Shown here in pieces: positions 49,815 through 60,622 of a stretch of DNA of 64,000 nucleotides (positions are counted from its first letter, which is position 1; each line of letters starts with the position of its first letter). Source of the stretch: Sphaerolaimus hirsutus (Eukaryota; Nematoda; Chromadorea; Monhysterida; Sphaerolaimidae); NCBI GenBank assembly GCA_964036195.1, contig OZ038453.1, positions 28,400,997-28,464,996 of the forward strand, in the 5' to 3' direction. Below the pieces are notes generated by a model. It saw nothing but the letters and a program-made list of their open reading frames with translations, had not been told where the DNA came from and made no database searches. The position numbers were made by a program, and so were the translations under genes.

Positions 49815-52800
49815 ATGGCTTCGGCCTCTTGCAAACGCCCATTTGAAGGTGCAGACGCCCCGCCCATTAAATCCAAGGAGACAAATACACATGGTGCCTG
49901 CGGCGGCGGAACCATCCCCCCGCGACAACTCTACCGCGCGCAGCAGATGCAAAATGGACCGGAAATCTACCCCAGCAGAGGGAAATTCGAAGGTTGGGTA
50001 GATAGGGTGTATATTGACTCGGGCGCCGACGGGCATGTTGAGTATCAGTGCCATGTGAGAATTTCTGAGCAGACGATGGCGATACTCAGCGAAAACGAGC
50101 AGTGGGTGAATGCGGATGAAGCCTATCCGTATTTTTATTATTCGAATAAGCGGGCCAAGGCGGCTAGGGACAAACGGACCACCCAGCTGGTGGATTTGTG
50201 CGCGAGAATTCAGAAACAACACCCCTCGATGTTTCTGCCCCTGGTGCGCCACGGGATGCGTTTCTCGGCGACCGCAATCGCGCAAAAAATAGAAAATCCC
50301 AGGTACTGGGAGTTTACCGGCGTCGCGATATGGGGTAATCAGACAAAGTGCCCCTTAAACGTTGCCGCCCCCGTGGTCGTGAGTACGCAGGGCACGCGGC
50401 GCGTCACTCAAGCGGCACGTACATTGACGCGCGGCGACACTTCTGGCTACCAGCCCTACACGAGCGACTGGAAAACGGCGCGGCTGCGAGCGGCCTTCAC
50501 GCCGTCGAATTACAAAAATCTGGAACCGCTGGGCGCGGCGGAGCGGGGCGATGCCGGGCCGGAAAAGTTGGTCATTTTGCACAGAGAATACGTGAGTGAC
50601 AGCAGAGTGGAAAATTTGAGTGCTGGGCAGTTGGGGCTGGCCCACGTCGAATATCACGACCTGAACGATTTGGACGTGTTCGGCGACGAATTCTACGGCC
50701 ATGCGTACGGGCTGCAGGTCGCCACGGCCGAGGACATCAGCACAACGGGCATCCAGCCAGACACAGAGAACCGAGACAACATGGACGCGTTCCTCAGGTA
50801 TAAATTGGGTATTTTAGCAGCGGCCCACTGCTATAACGAGTCATTTTTGCGGTTTCGGGCGAAACGCGCAACGGATGTGTGCGCACATGTGTCCTGGGAG
50901 CACACGCCGCAGGGCACTGCATGCGATATTATGGTGCGCCGCCCGGACCCAGAAGAATTACAAGCTGACACTTTCGAAGGACCAGAAGAGCAGCGCGTGC
51001 GTTTGCTGGAGCGGGTGAACACGCAGACACAGCTGTTGAACCAGGCGACGCCCATGTCAGTGCTGAGCTTGGTGCTGGCCAGACCAGACGAAGACAAACC
51101 AGCGGCGGGCAGCCCCAATCTATCAGTCAGAATTACCAGTGTGGAATCAGAGCCAACCACTACAATGCTGCGTGCAAAATTGGACATGGCGGCGTCGCAG
51201 TCAGCGCTGCCCCGTACTCTGGAGAGTGGAAGATACATGGTGCGCGGCTCAAACGACTCGCCCAATTATGACCGAACAATGCGGTCACTGCAAGCCGCCC
51301 TGAACAAAGCACCGGTCGGCTGGGTGCCAAAAGTGGTTCAGGGGTCAAAAGTACTCACCCTGGAGGCGCAAATCCAATTAGCGGTGATATTGAATTTGCG
51401 TCTGCTGGATGACGAAACCGACTGGGCGCTAATTAGCCGCGAGGCTAACGAGTCGTACGAATCATTGTTCAGAGGAAAAAACGAACAAATGATTCAGGCC
51501 AAATTAGGTGAGTTTTTGCCGCAGCAGGGGCAGGTAGAAGTTTTAGGAGCTGTGATCACAGCCGTGCGAATGCGCAAACCCCTTTTGATTATGTGTGACT
51601 CGCCTTTCGGGTCCGGGAAGACGACCACACAAAATCAACTGGCGTATGTGTGTTCACGCGGCTATAATTATTATAACTCGAGACCCAGGGTGCGCGCGGG
51701 CTCCGACTTGCCATCGGACAAGCAGCCGAACGCCAATCACCATTCGACGCTCATCACGTGCACGGTCAACTCGGCGGCTGACGAAGGCGCGCGCAGGGCC
51801 CTGACCAATCTGAATAAATTAGGGCAGCGGGATATTTTTGGGGCTTTGGAAGTTTTGTTGCGGGAGCGCGCGAAATGGACCGCTATGGCTGATGCGCCAT
51901 TTTCTGAAATGCAAAAACTGGAGGGTTTTGAAGAATTTTTGAAATTAAGAGCGGCATTTCCGGTGCGCGTTTTGAGCCCCATGTGGGAAACTGACCCCAC
52001 TTATAATACCACCCCCGCGACCCAATTGCCAACCCTGCACACCCTAGCACAGCGAACCGGCCACAACATCGTCCGCCTCAGCCCCGAATGGACGGCAGCG
52101 CTGGAAAAGTACGACGGCGCCAAGAAGGACTACGAGCTGGTGGACGAAATTATCAACAACTGCACGGACGACGCCGTCATACGCACACAGCTGACCGAAC
52201 AAGTGCCATTTCTCACCGCCGAAGACGGAGACGAGCAGCCATTCGATGACTTCGAGGCAGGCGTGGCGGGCGCCCGGGCTGGTGAGGCTAGTTTAACTGA
52301 CCAGGGATTTTGGGGTAAGGTGCTGCGTAGGGCGCTGTCTAAATATGTCAGGGCTACGGTCAGGCTGCACCGGGTGTTCTTGGAAGTGGTGCAGCCCGGT
52401 CAAATCCATGTCACTTTAGACTCCGCCCACGACGCCCGTATAAAAAGTGTGACTGCGTGTGCGGTAATTATTGACGAAGCGTCTTTGGCGTCTGACGCTG
52501 CCGTAATTAGCGTGGTTCAGGCGGCTCAGCTCCCAGTGAACGGCATGCTACTTCTATTTGGAGACAGTAAACAACTGACGCGTATGATTCGCGTGCAAGA
52601 CTGGGTGGAGCCTGTCCTGAAACCCGACCCCACCCTCATCGATAGGCTCACACAATATCAACTATGTCCCGTGGTTCACTTGGAAACAGTGTTCCGCGGG
52701 CATCGCCAGCTCATTCAGGCTAACTCTGTGGCGGCGTACAACGGACTGCTACGCGCCTACAACGACACTGCAGCGCACGGCGCCACCATGTTGCCCGCAC

Positions 52801-53786
52801 CTGGCGACTTCGAGGATGGCGTCATGCTGTCATCGACGCTGGTGCACCAGGGCTGCGAATCAAAAGAGGGCATGTCCATTATCAACAAGAAGGAGCTGCG
52901 CATCATCCTGCACCTGTACGACTACCTCGTGGCCACAGTGAAAGAAGATCCCACCCTGCCCTGGGCAGATCTTACCGATCCCGCTAGTTTGCTAATTGTC
53001 TGTTTTTATGCGGCGCAGGCGCGCGCCCTAATCAGTCGACTAGTAGCCCATACAGAACACGACGCGGCTTACTGGGCCACCCGCGTGATCACTGCCGACA
53101 AAGCACAGGCCCGTGAAGCGGAAGTGGTCATCGTTTCCTGCGTGCGCGGCAGCCCGCCTACCGACTCCGCCCAGCTGGATGCCGACCCCAAGAAGGCGTA
53201 TGGTAGAGTTGGATTTGTAGCGGAGTTGCCCCGGGGAAACGTAGCCACCTCCCGCGCCAAATGTGTGCGCATCGTGGTGGCCAACGCCGAGACCATGTTG
53301 TGGTCAACCTTTTTCCACCGGTTTCTGACGGTCGAGCACAAAGCCGACCGGATTTACTCTTACGAGTCAGGCCAAATTTGGGGAAACGTGTTGGGATTTT
53401 GGCCTCCGGAATGGCGCCCGCGGGCCGACTTGAAAGAACTAGTCGGACCGGACAGATACCCGGCCCTCGAAGAAGAACTGCAGGCGGAATGTTTGTCTGA
53501 CATTGAAACCGCAACCGCGGGCTCTGACTCCTCCGCAGACGCGCGGGAGGAGGGTGTGCCGGTGTTGGAGGAAGTGGTGCCCGTTGTCGAACCAGTTTAC
53601 CGCCCTAATGAAGAATATTCCCCCATTAGCAACGACATGGCGGCCATGGCACTGCAGAACGTAGCCGAGCCCCCCTCGCCGCCGCCCGAGCACCACGACG
53701 CGGTCGAGGCCATCCCACTGCCACCGGAGGAGGCTCCAGCGCAACAGGTAGAACACCACATGGAAAATGGTAATTGTGAAAATTGA
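49815..53786 (+). CDS. ORF3: superfamily-1 Upf1-like helicase carried by the retroelement
   Basis: 1323 aa from ATG 49815 (MASASCKRPF). Residues 1-~560 match no domain I recognise. The helicase core begins with Walker A GSGKTTT (~599-605), then motif Ia (TCTVNSAADEGARR, ~650), Walker B IIDEAS (D887, E888), motif III GDSKQL (916-921), an FRGHRQL block (960-966), motif V ITADKAQAREAE (1092-1103, Ala where Upf1-like enzymes usually have Gly) and motif VI NVATSRAK (N1142, R1147). This order and spacing are those of SF1B Upf1/nidovirus-type helicases. The C-terminal ~150 residues are acidic and Pro-rich. It occupies the env position, after integrase. The same ORF in copy 1 differs mainly at synonymous sites. 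Function is unknown; assistance in reverse transcription, RNA handling or evasion of decay are guesses. Confidence 0.9.
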   Translation: MASASCKRPFEGADAPPIKSKETNTHGACGGGTIPPRQLYRAQQMQNGPEIYPSRGKFEGWVDRVYIDSGADGHVEYQCHVRISEQTMAILSENEQWVNADEAYPYFYYSNKRAKAARDKRTTQLVDLCARIQKQHPSMFLPLVRHGMRFSATAIAQKIENPRYWEFTGVAIWGNQTKCPLNVAAPVVVSTQGTRRVTQAARTLTRGDTSGYQPYTSDWKTARLRAAFTPSNYKNLEPLGAAERGDAGPEKLVILHREYVSDSRVENLSAGQLGLAHVEYHDLNDLDVFGDEFYGHAYGLQVATAEDISTTGIQPDTENRDNMDAFLRYKLGILAAAHCYNESFLRFRAKRATDVCAHVSWEHTPQGTACDIMVRRPDPEELQADTFEGPEEQRVRLLERVNTQTQLLNQATPMSVLSLVLARPDEDKPAAGSPNLSVRITSVESEPTTTMLRAKLDMAASQSALPRTLESGRYMVRGSNDSPNYDRTMRSLQAALNKAPVGWVPKVVQGSKVLTLEAQIQLAVILNLRLLDDETDWALISREANESYESLFRGKNEQMIQAKLGEFLPQQGQVEVLGAVITAVRMRKPLLIMCDSPFGSGKTTTQNQLAYVCSRGYNYYNSRPRVRAGSDLPSDKQPNANHHSTLITCTVNSAADEGARRALTNLNKLGQRDIFGALEVLLRERAKWTAMADAPFSEMQKLEGFEEFLKLRAAFPVRVLSPMWETDPTYNTTPATQLPTLHTLAQRTGHNIVRLSPEWTAALEKYDGAKKDYELVDEIINNCTDDAVIRTQLTEQVPFLTAEDGDEQPFDDFEAGVAGARAGEASLTDQGFWGKVLRRALSKYVRATVRLHRVFLEVVQPGQIHVTLDSAHDARIKSVTACAVIIDEASLASDAAVISVVQAAQLPVNGMLLLFGDSKQLTRMIRVQDWVEPVLKPDPTLIDRLTQYQLCPVVHLETVFRGHRQLIQANSVAAYNGLLRAYNDTAAHGATMLPAPGDFEDGVMLSSTLVHQGCESKEGMSIINKKELRIILHLYDYLVATVKEDPTLPWADLTDPASLLIVCFYAAQARALISRLVAHTEHDAAYWATRVITADKAQAREAEVVIVSCVRGSPPTDSAQLDADPKKAYGRVGFVAELPRGNVATSRAKCVRIVVANAETMLWSTFFHRFLTVEHKADRIYSYESGQIWGNVLGFWPPEWRPRADLKELVGPDRYPALEEELQAECLSDIETATAGSDSSADAREEGVPVLEEVVPVVEPVYRPNEEYSPISNDMAAMALQNVAEPPSPPPEHHDAVEAIPLPPEEAPAQQVEHHMENGNCEN

Positions 53787-54357
53787 TACGAAACAATTTT
53801 TGTCAAAAAAACCAGTTATCAAAGTTTCAATGTAATAATTCATGCACAACTTTTTGTCATCAGGAGAAACAGACAACCTTGTAACAAAAACCAGTAATTA
53901 AAAACATACTTGTTAATATTCCATGAAAACAATTAGAAAATCTTGTCGACGATCAGTTTTCACACGCACAGTCTGTGACGTGTCGGTCGAGCAGGTAATT
54001 TGAATGTTGATTCCAAACTGCCCGTCCAGCAGTGGCACGATGCTGTGAAACAGCACAGATTAATAATCCGATTAATCAGTTTCCAACAAAAGAAAAAACT
54101 TTTTCTCACATCGAGCCCTGAGCGGGAACCAAAATTTCGAACTTCCGAGCACAAAAAGCCGGCACGGCGGAAAGCTGATGCCATAATTCGAATGAAGACG
54201 AGCCATATTTGCACCCCCAGGGCATGTGACTGCCACAGCCGTCCACCGAAAAATGCAGAGAAGGCATGATTTTTGAATAACCAAAAAACGGCGCAAAACA
54301 CTTTTTCTGAACATGTCGTTTTTAGCCCGGAGGTAAAAAATTAATGGCTGGTGGGAT
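53787..54357 (+). other. retroelement 3' untranslated region, copy 2
   Basis: Conserved with 2814-3433. Contains purine stretch GGAGGTAAAAAA (~54330-54341) as a polypurine-tract candidate. No ORF is supported. Confidence 0.55.
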
Positions 54358-56018
54358 TGTAGGTAGAAATATGGCTAACTAATCATGCGTAAAAACGTAA
54401 CGACAATTTTGCGCAGACACTCCGACGACTCGAGAACGACCATGTGCGACCGAATGACGACCCGCGGTGCACAGGGAAGTCACAGTGAACGTGCGGTTCG
54501 CTGTGCACTGCAAATCCGCCAACGAAGCCGCAGCCCCAGGACGGTACGCCCGAATGGACACTACTGCGGCCATGAATTTATTAATTGTTTCTTTTCCGTT
54601 AATTATTTAGTTGCTTCCCGTGTGATGCTAATTTTTCTTTTTATTTCATGTTTCATTAATTAAGCTAATTAGGTTACCCGCATTTTTGAGTTAATTAAGT
54701 GAATACTTCTGTTTTCTTTTGCATTTCCCAATATGTACTTTCGAACGTTATAATTATTAGGCTTTTATCAAGTTTACATTTTTGGTTAAAAGGGTGCAGT
54801 GTCTGGGAATGATTAGAAAGGCTTTTTATGTTTCTAGTTAAGCTAACAGGTGTTGACCCTGTTAAATGCTTAGACGCCCCGATAGATAACATTCAGAAAA
54901 TTCCCCGACCAAGTGCATTTTTATTTAGGACTAGGTAATGGGTGGAAAAGTGGCAAACGGCAATTATTGTCGGCACACAACTGCAAGGCACATGCAGAGC
55001 ACAGTTTACAGTGAAGAGCACAGCAGTGCCAATTAATTATTCCCATCACCCAGGGTGATTGGTGAACTCACAAGTGCTAGTGTCTTGTGGCGTGTGTTCA
55101 GGCCCGAAGTTTCCAACCCTTACCCGGCAATGCAATAACCTTGAACAACCCCCGCAAATGAGCGTTCTTTCTGTGGCCTTGGTCGGGCGTGCTATAAAAA
55201 TATTTTTCACCTAAAGGGGCGCAGGTTGATAACACGTGTCACACCACCTGCTCTCGACTGTACCGTAACCTCTGAATAGAAACCCAGTTCCCGACACTCC
55301 CCTACGAGATAAATTGTGTTTTAATTACGTCAATGGTAATTACAGTTACTTTACGCTCGGTTTAATTCATATTTGTACCCGTTTTATTTAATTAGATATT
55401 TTTCCCGCATTTAATTAATTTACTTGTGCCTGGTACGCTATGTTTACGGTTTTCCAGTGATCATTGAATTTGCCTTATTGATTCGCTTATTATGGTTAAT
55501 TGTTGTGTCTTTGATTTAGTATTCATTTCGTTTATGGTAGATTTTGGTGATTATAAAACGCGCTGGTTTTACATTTTTGCACCCACTAGAGGCTATACGA
55601 CTCACTTGAGCTATTGTGAAATTGACTCTGACTATATTACTAAATAAAGTTCCCGTGAAAACCAACTTGGTCCCCCTGAAGCATACTAACTGCTTGAATT
55701 TAATTTGAATTTTATTAATTTCGGCTTTTTAACAATTAATCGAAGTAAACCGCCGGCAGCAGTTACGAAAGGGATTGGTAAGTTGCCGTGTCCGTCCTCA
55801 GGAACTGTCAGGACCCCAAGGGGTACTGGCGCCGTTCCTGATTTGCGTGTAAAATCCCCGTACCATAAAACCAATTATTTATTTAATTACGCACGCAATT
55901 AGAAGCGCAAAGGGACCGGAAATTACAATTCTCTGCCGCGGCAAAATTCGACGAGTGGCGTATTTTTGTGGTAAAAACGGAAACTAGTAAAATTAGTAAA
56001 AACGTAAAATATCTGACA
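54358..56018 (+). repeat. 3' LTR of retroelement copy 2
   Basis: 1661 bp, three differences from the 5' LTR. TATAAAAA at 55193-55200 and AATAAA at 55643-55648. Confidence 0.95.
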
Positions 56019-56375
56019 CAAACAGGATATATTTGGACATAAAAACGTAGATAGCTACACAAACTACTCTATGTGTAGCTGCAATGCAAATTAACAGTAA
56101 TATACATCATTTACATTGCGTACATGATGTATTTATTATGTACATGACGTACATCATTCCGAAGGGGGGGGGATTTCGAGGAAGGGGGGGTTATTATTTC
56201 CACAGCCCACTTTGAGGGGGGGTTAATTCGAGGGGGGGTTATTTCAAGGGGGGATAATTCGAGGTAATACGGTATGTTGGAAGCGTGCCAAAACACAAAC
56301 GTATGCAAAAATGGATGTCTGCTTAACTTACAAACTACGAATAACGTTCAAAACATTTATAAGTTCAAAAACATT

Positions 56376-56480
56376 CTGGCGTAATAAAAATCCACCACGG
56401 AATATATAATCCCTCGATTAATACCCCCTCCAACATTAACACTGTGAAAAATAACCCCCTGGGGGCAATTCAAGGAAAAA
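56376..56480. mobile_element. TACCGTAT-type MITE right-end fragment
   Basis: GGCGTAATAAAAATCCACC through GGGGCAATTCAAGGAAAAACGG followed by TA; the left part is missing. Confidence 0.5.
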
Positions 56481-56923
56481 CGGTAACTGTACTTTTAAGT
56501 GTACCCGAAAAAAGACGTGAATTATTTTGGGCACATTGCGGCAGTTCCAGGGTGATTTATCGCATGTAAAACGATGAAAAATATCTGCAGGAATCATTTG
56601 ATTTTTTTGTGTGTTTTGTGTGTTTGATTTTGATTTTGATTTTTTGAATTTTTGATTTGGCTATATTCCAAATTCGATTGTTTTGTCCTAATGTGTTTAT
56701 GCGTGTTTTAGGCTTTATTGCTGTTTCAAGTTTTTATCAGACACATTTTATAGATGTGAAATTGATCCTTATTTTTTGGTGTATTGGTTTTATTCAAAAA
56801 AATCTTTGTCGGACATAACGTTTTTCTAATTTACCAATTTTCGCAAAAAAATGTAAAAAAATCAAAAAATCTCAAAAAGTGTAAAATAAAAAAAGTTCAC
56901 ATCTTTACTGATGCCGCGACAAC
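56481..56923. other. AT-rich stretch, nothing recognised
   Basis: Contains a short GATTTT simple repeat near 56625-56655. No supported gene. Confidence 0.4.
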
Positions 56924-57416
56924 CACAGTTGTTAAAATGTACGTAAATTTACTCGAAAAATACGCGTACGCGAGTACGCGGTAAATACATTTACATATAC
57001 TTTTGAAAAAGTAATGTACTCATTTTTATGTGTACATTTAAAAAGTACACGCGTACAGAGAAAATGTATTTTGTTGCCAAAATCACAAATTTCTGTTACT
57101 AAAATAAGAAAATTTTGAAGAAATCGTATCATTTGTCATAAAAATACTCAATAATCACTAAAAAGCGACATCTACCTATTGTGTTTTCCAGTGTAAAACT
57201 AACTTTCACATGTAAAAACTAGTAACTTTTACGTTTTCCAGGGGAAAAGTACTCGATTTTACATTTTTCTAGGGAAAAAGTATTTTACGCTCATTTACGC
57301 ATGAGTACAAGTAAAAATAAAGTATTTTACATTTTCTATACTTTTTGGTGAGTAAAAAATAAATACTTACACTGACATATACTTTTGAAAAAAGTTCAGT
57401 AATTCTAACAACTCTG
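56924..57416. mobile_element. hAT-like element CACAGTTGTTAAAA (493 bp)
   Basis: Ends CACAGTTGTTAAAATGTACG and TTCTAACAACTCTG, flanked by a perfect 8-bp duplication GCGACAAC (56916-56923 and 57417-57424). The interior iterates TACGTAAA, GTACTCA and AGTATTTTAC motifs. Same family as 15807-16257. Confidence 0.85.
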
Positions 57417-57677
57417 GCGACAACATTACAATGCCTCAGTTCAGTCCCGATGGGTTGATTCAAAGTTTGTATAGTACAACTTATATTCACATGACTGCAT
57501 GTGTTTCAGTTTTCGGTGCTAATTATATTTGGATTTGATAAATTTTTTTCGGGTTTTTCGGGTAAAAATAGAGTTTTTCGGGTAATCCGATTCAACGTGA
57601 CTGAACACAGTGCGCGACATTCGACTATTGCACATTTTACAGGGTGCGGGGCTGCCGACATATCTGCATGCAGTGCA

Positions 57678-57963
57678 GGTGCCACTCCCAGACCCTGTAA
57701 AAAGCCCTGCAAAGTGTCAAAAGTCATGGAAAATGCCCTGCAAAATGGCAACTCGGTTGCCATTTTGCAGGGCATTTTCCATGACTTTTGACACTTTGCA
57801 TAACATTTGACATTTTCCATGACTTTATACACTTTGCATGACATTTGACATTTTCCATGACTTTTGACACTTTGCATGACATTTGACATTTTCCATGACT
57901 TTATACACTTTGCATGACATTTGACATGTTACAGGGCTTTTTACAGGGTCCGGGACTGCCCCC
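57678..57963. mobile_element. CTGGTGCCAGTCCC foldback element
   Basis: Starts GGTGCCACTCCCAGACCCTG and ends ACAGGGTCCGGGACTGCCCC. It contains the palindromic core ATGGCAACTCGGTTGCCAT flanked by GCCCTGCAAA/TTTGCAGGGC, and a tandem run of TGACATTTTCCATGACTTT. Confidence 0.7.
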
Positions 57964-58266
57964 AGGGTCCTCCAAATCACCCATTCGTTTGGCACACTGC
58001 CACAATTTCTAAAATTCTGAATGGCCGCCCGACGTTGGGAAGCCGCCAGGAATGGCTCCTTGGAACATCCGGAACTGCAATTGGGTGAGTGTTTAAAAAA
58101 TTAGTTTACCATATTTACTTGGATAATTCCTCCCTTGGATTTACCATATTTACTTTGATAATAATTGAATAACCCCCCTCCTCTTTTAGAGAGTGAGGAC
58201 AAATAGTCCACATTGAATATTAGTTATTATGAACATTGAATATATTATGTTATGCATAAGCAGTTA

Positions 58267-58387
58267 CCGTATTTCCTCGAAATACCCCCCCCTCGAAATA
58301 CCCCCCCCCCCTCGTTTAACCCCCTCCCCCTCTCTCGGGAGCACTATGAAACAATCACCCCCCGGGGGGTATTTAGAGGAAATACGG
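58267..58387. mobile_element. short TACCGTATTTCCTCG-type MITE (121 bp)
   Basis: TA-flanked; CCGTATTTCCTCGAAATACC at left, TTAGAGGAAATACGG at right. The core CCCGGGGGG and GTGATTGTTTCATAGTG-type sequence is shared with 61733-62189. Other MITE scraps lie at ~58108-58195 and ~58500-58575. Confidence 0.65.
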
Positions 58388-58575
58388 TATGCAGTTATAT
58401 TTCAATGTGTTGTGTCCAATTTGGCATGTTGATGTCTTAATAGAGCATATTTCGAGCAATGTGTCGATAGAAACATGCTTGAAAATTTCGACAAAATAAT
58501 AATTACCCTGCTTGAATAATCCCCCCCCCCTTAAAAAACATCTTAGAAAATAATTCCTCAGAGTAACTATTCGAG

Positions 58576-59217
58576 CAGAGTCGGTATTCACGATACTTTC
58601 TGCAGTAACAGTGCATCACGATAACATTACACGCTTTCTCGAGAATATTTTTTCTTCTAACAATTACTTCTTAGGGATTACAAAAGCTTGTCCAAAACTT
58701 ATTTTAGACTTTTGAGGACAGTTATCGAATTTAAGGTATTTTGCCCCATTCTGCACTTTAGCGATTTTTTTTAAATTTAATTTTTGACTTTCAATTTCTG
58801 ATTTTTGAAAGCACCTTTAATTTTTGACTGGATTCCAAACGGTTTTCACAGAACCAAACATCGAACGGTTTACCTTCAAAAACACCCAACAAGTTCGAAA
58901 AAAGTTTCAAATGTTCCAATTTCCACCAATTTTTAGCTTTTTTCCTATGGTGAATTAACACACCTAAATAATTTGAAAATTAGAGAACCTTCTCAAAATG
59001 TCGATTTTTATTTATCGATCACGTATTTACTGCCATTTTTTCAACGTGACACTGAGATGACATTTTGCGACGTTTCGTCAATTAAATACTTTAAATACAT
59101 TATATTTCATGCATCATTCTCGGATAATTTCACAATCGCTGCGCGGTAAATTAATCGCGTAATTCGCCTTGACACATTGACTTGGTGGTGGAAAAACGCC
59201 CGGGGAAATGGCGCCAT
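58576..59217. other. intergenic, nothing recognised
   Basis: About 640 AT-rich bases with no supported feature. Confidence 0.4.
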
Positions 59218-59401
59218 GGGGCAGACCCAGACCCTGTAAAAAGCCCTGTAAAATGTAAAATGTCATGCAAAGTGTCAAAAGTCATGGAAAATGCCCTGCA
59301 AAATGGCAACCGAGTTGCCATTTTGCAGGGCATTTTCCATGACTTTTGACACTTTGCATGACACTTGACATTTTACAGAGATTTATACAGGGTCTGGGAG
59401 G
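59218..59401. mobile_element. CTGGTGCCAGTCCC foldback element
   Basis: Starts GGGGCAGACCCAGACCCTG and ends ATACAGGGTCTGGGAG, with the same TGGCAACCGAGTTGCCA hairpin core as 57678-57963. Confidence 0.6.
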
Positions 59402-59423
59402 AAAGTCCCAATGGCGCTTACTG

Positions 59424-59738
59424 CCACTACAAGACACTGTAAAATGTCCTGTAAAATGCCAGACAATGTGTCAAATGTCATGTGAAGTGTCTAAAGTCAT
59501 GTAAAATGTAATCATAAGTTTGAAAAGTCAGGGAAAATGTCGTGTAAAATGTAAAATGGTATGCTAATCATCAAAAAGTCATCTAAAAAGCTCTGTAAAT
59601 GTAAAATGTCATGTAAATTGTCAAAAGTCATGTAAAATGTAAATTGTGTAATTGTTTTATGCTTTTGTCATTTTCACAAAATTTTACTTGACTTTTGTTA
59701 CTTTGCATTGCATTCAACATTTTACAGGGTGTGGGATC
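59424..59738. mobile_element. TGTAAAATGTC-iterated element
   Basis: Over a dozen degenerate TGTAAAATGTCATG motifs in one orientation, ending ACATTTTACAGGGTGTGGGA; a degraded member of the same family. Confidence 0.5.
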
Positions 59739-59798
59739 ATGGCGCTAATAAGGAGCAAGGCGCCAGTAGCCAAGTTCCAGTGATTATTGTGCTATTTG

Positions 59799-59885
59799 GA
59801 AAAGGCGCCAGCGCCATAAACGTGGCGCCAGCACCATAAACGTGGCGCCAGCACCATAAACGTGGCCCAGCGCCATGGCGCCAAT
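59799..59885. repeat. GGCGCCAGC(A/G)CCATAAACGT tandem units
   Basis: Three to four ~20-bp units of GGCGCCAGCACCATAAACGT, ending GGCGCCAATG; a GGCGCC-type element scrap. Confidence 0.6.
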
Positions 59886-60056
59886 GTATTTATCACTGTA
59901 TTGGCTGCAACACCGCGGGTGGGGGGCAAACTTTCTACACGCCGCAACGGTGTGTCTCTTTTCCTTATTCACATTCGAAATTAGATCGTTTATCAGATGA
60001 AAAGTAGGTTTCAATTTGGATCGATAGCAGCTCGAATATATGGCTGAGATGGACCT

Positions 60057-60247
60057 GGTGCCATTCCCGGACCCTGTAAAAAGTTCTGTCAAATGTCAAA
60101 TTTCATGCAAAGTGTCAAAAGTCATGGAAAATGCCCTGCAAAATGCCAACTCGGTTTGCCATTTTGCAGGGCATTTTCCATGACTTTTGACACTTTGCAC
60201 GACATTTGACATTTTACAGGGCTTTTAACAGGGTCTGGGAGTGTCTC
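60057..60247. mobile_element. CTGGTGCCAGTCCC foldback element
   Basis: Starts GGTGCCATTCCCGGACCCTG and ends ACAGGGTCTGGGAGTGTCTCC, with the GCCCTGCAAAATGCCAAC hairpin core. CTGGTG on both sides may be part of the family end rather than a duplication. Confidence 0.65.
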
Positions 60248-60500
60248 CTGGTGCATACGACCAGTTCGAAAATTCTCCCCACAAGTTAGGCGTCCATATT
60301 TACGAGTCGATAAATCCAAAATGTCTAAAATTAATAAGATTTCTAAGAACTAGCACGAAATCTAGCACCATTTCCGCACATTTTTCACATTCTGCAAAGT
60401 TTTTTCAAATTCCATTTTTACACTGTAGCATTTTGACCATTTTGGAACAGTTTGAAAAAGTTAAAAAAATCTGCAGAAAAAGTCGACAAGTCCATGATGT

Positions 60501-60613
60501 TAGTGATGTAACCGCGCCATGGCGCTTTTGGCGCTTGGCGCCAGTTTTATGTGGCACCATTGGCACTTGGCGCTGGGGGTTAGAAAAGCACCATGGCGCT
60601 TTTTACATCACTA
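60501..60613. mobile_element. short TAGTGATGTAA element, GGCGC interior (113 bp)
   Basis: Ends TAGTGATGTAACCGCGCCAT and GGCGCTTTTTACATCACTA; no clear target duplication. Confidence 0.65.
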
Positions 60614-60622
60614 CGTCATGGT

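Larger units (their letters stand above)
38518..56018 (+). mobile_element. complete Ty3/Gypsy-type LTR retroelement with glycoprotein-like domain and helicase (copy 2)
   Basis: 17,501 bp bounded by 1661-bp LTRs (38518-40178 and 54358-56018) and a 4-bp target duplication CAAA (38514-38517, 56019-56022). Order: LTR, primer-binding site, ORF1 (Gag, glycoprotein-like, protease, N-terminal RT), ORF2 (rest of RT, RNase H, integrase), ORF3 (SF1 helicase), 3' UTR, LTR. Placing PR, RT, RNase H then integrase with a GPY module fits Ty3/Gypsy (Metaviridae). The LTRs differ at three positions, so insertion is recent. Apart from the frame break in RT it looks intact. Confidence 0.92.
38336..56272. mobile_element. 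TACCGTATTACC-type MITE split by retroelement copy 2
   Basis: The left part is 38336-38517 (CCGTATTACCTCGAAATACC after TA); the right part is 56019-56272 (ending TTCGAGGTAATACGG before TA). Joined without one copy of CAAA they give ~432 bp, the length of intact copies, and the junction matches the uninterrupted sequence at 16861-16875. Confidence 0.85.
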
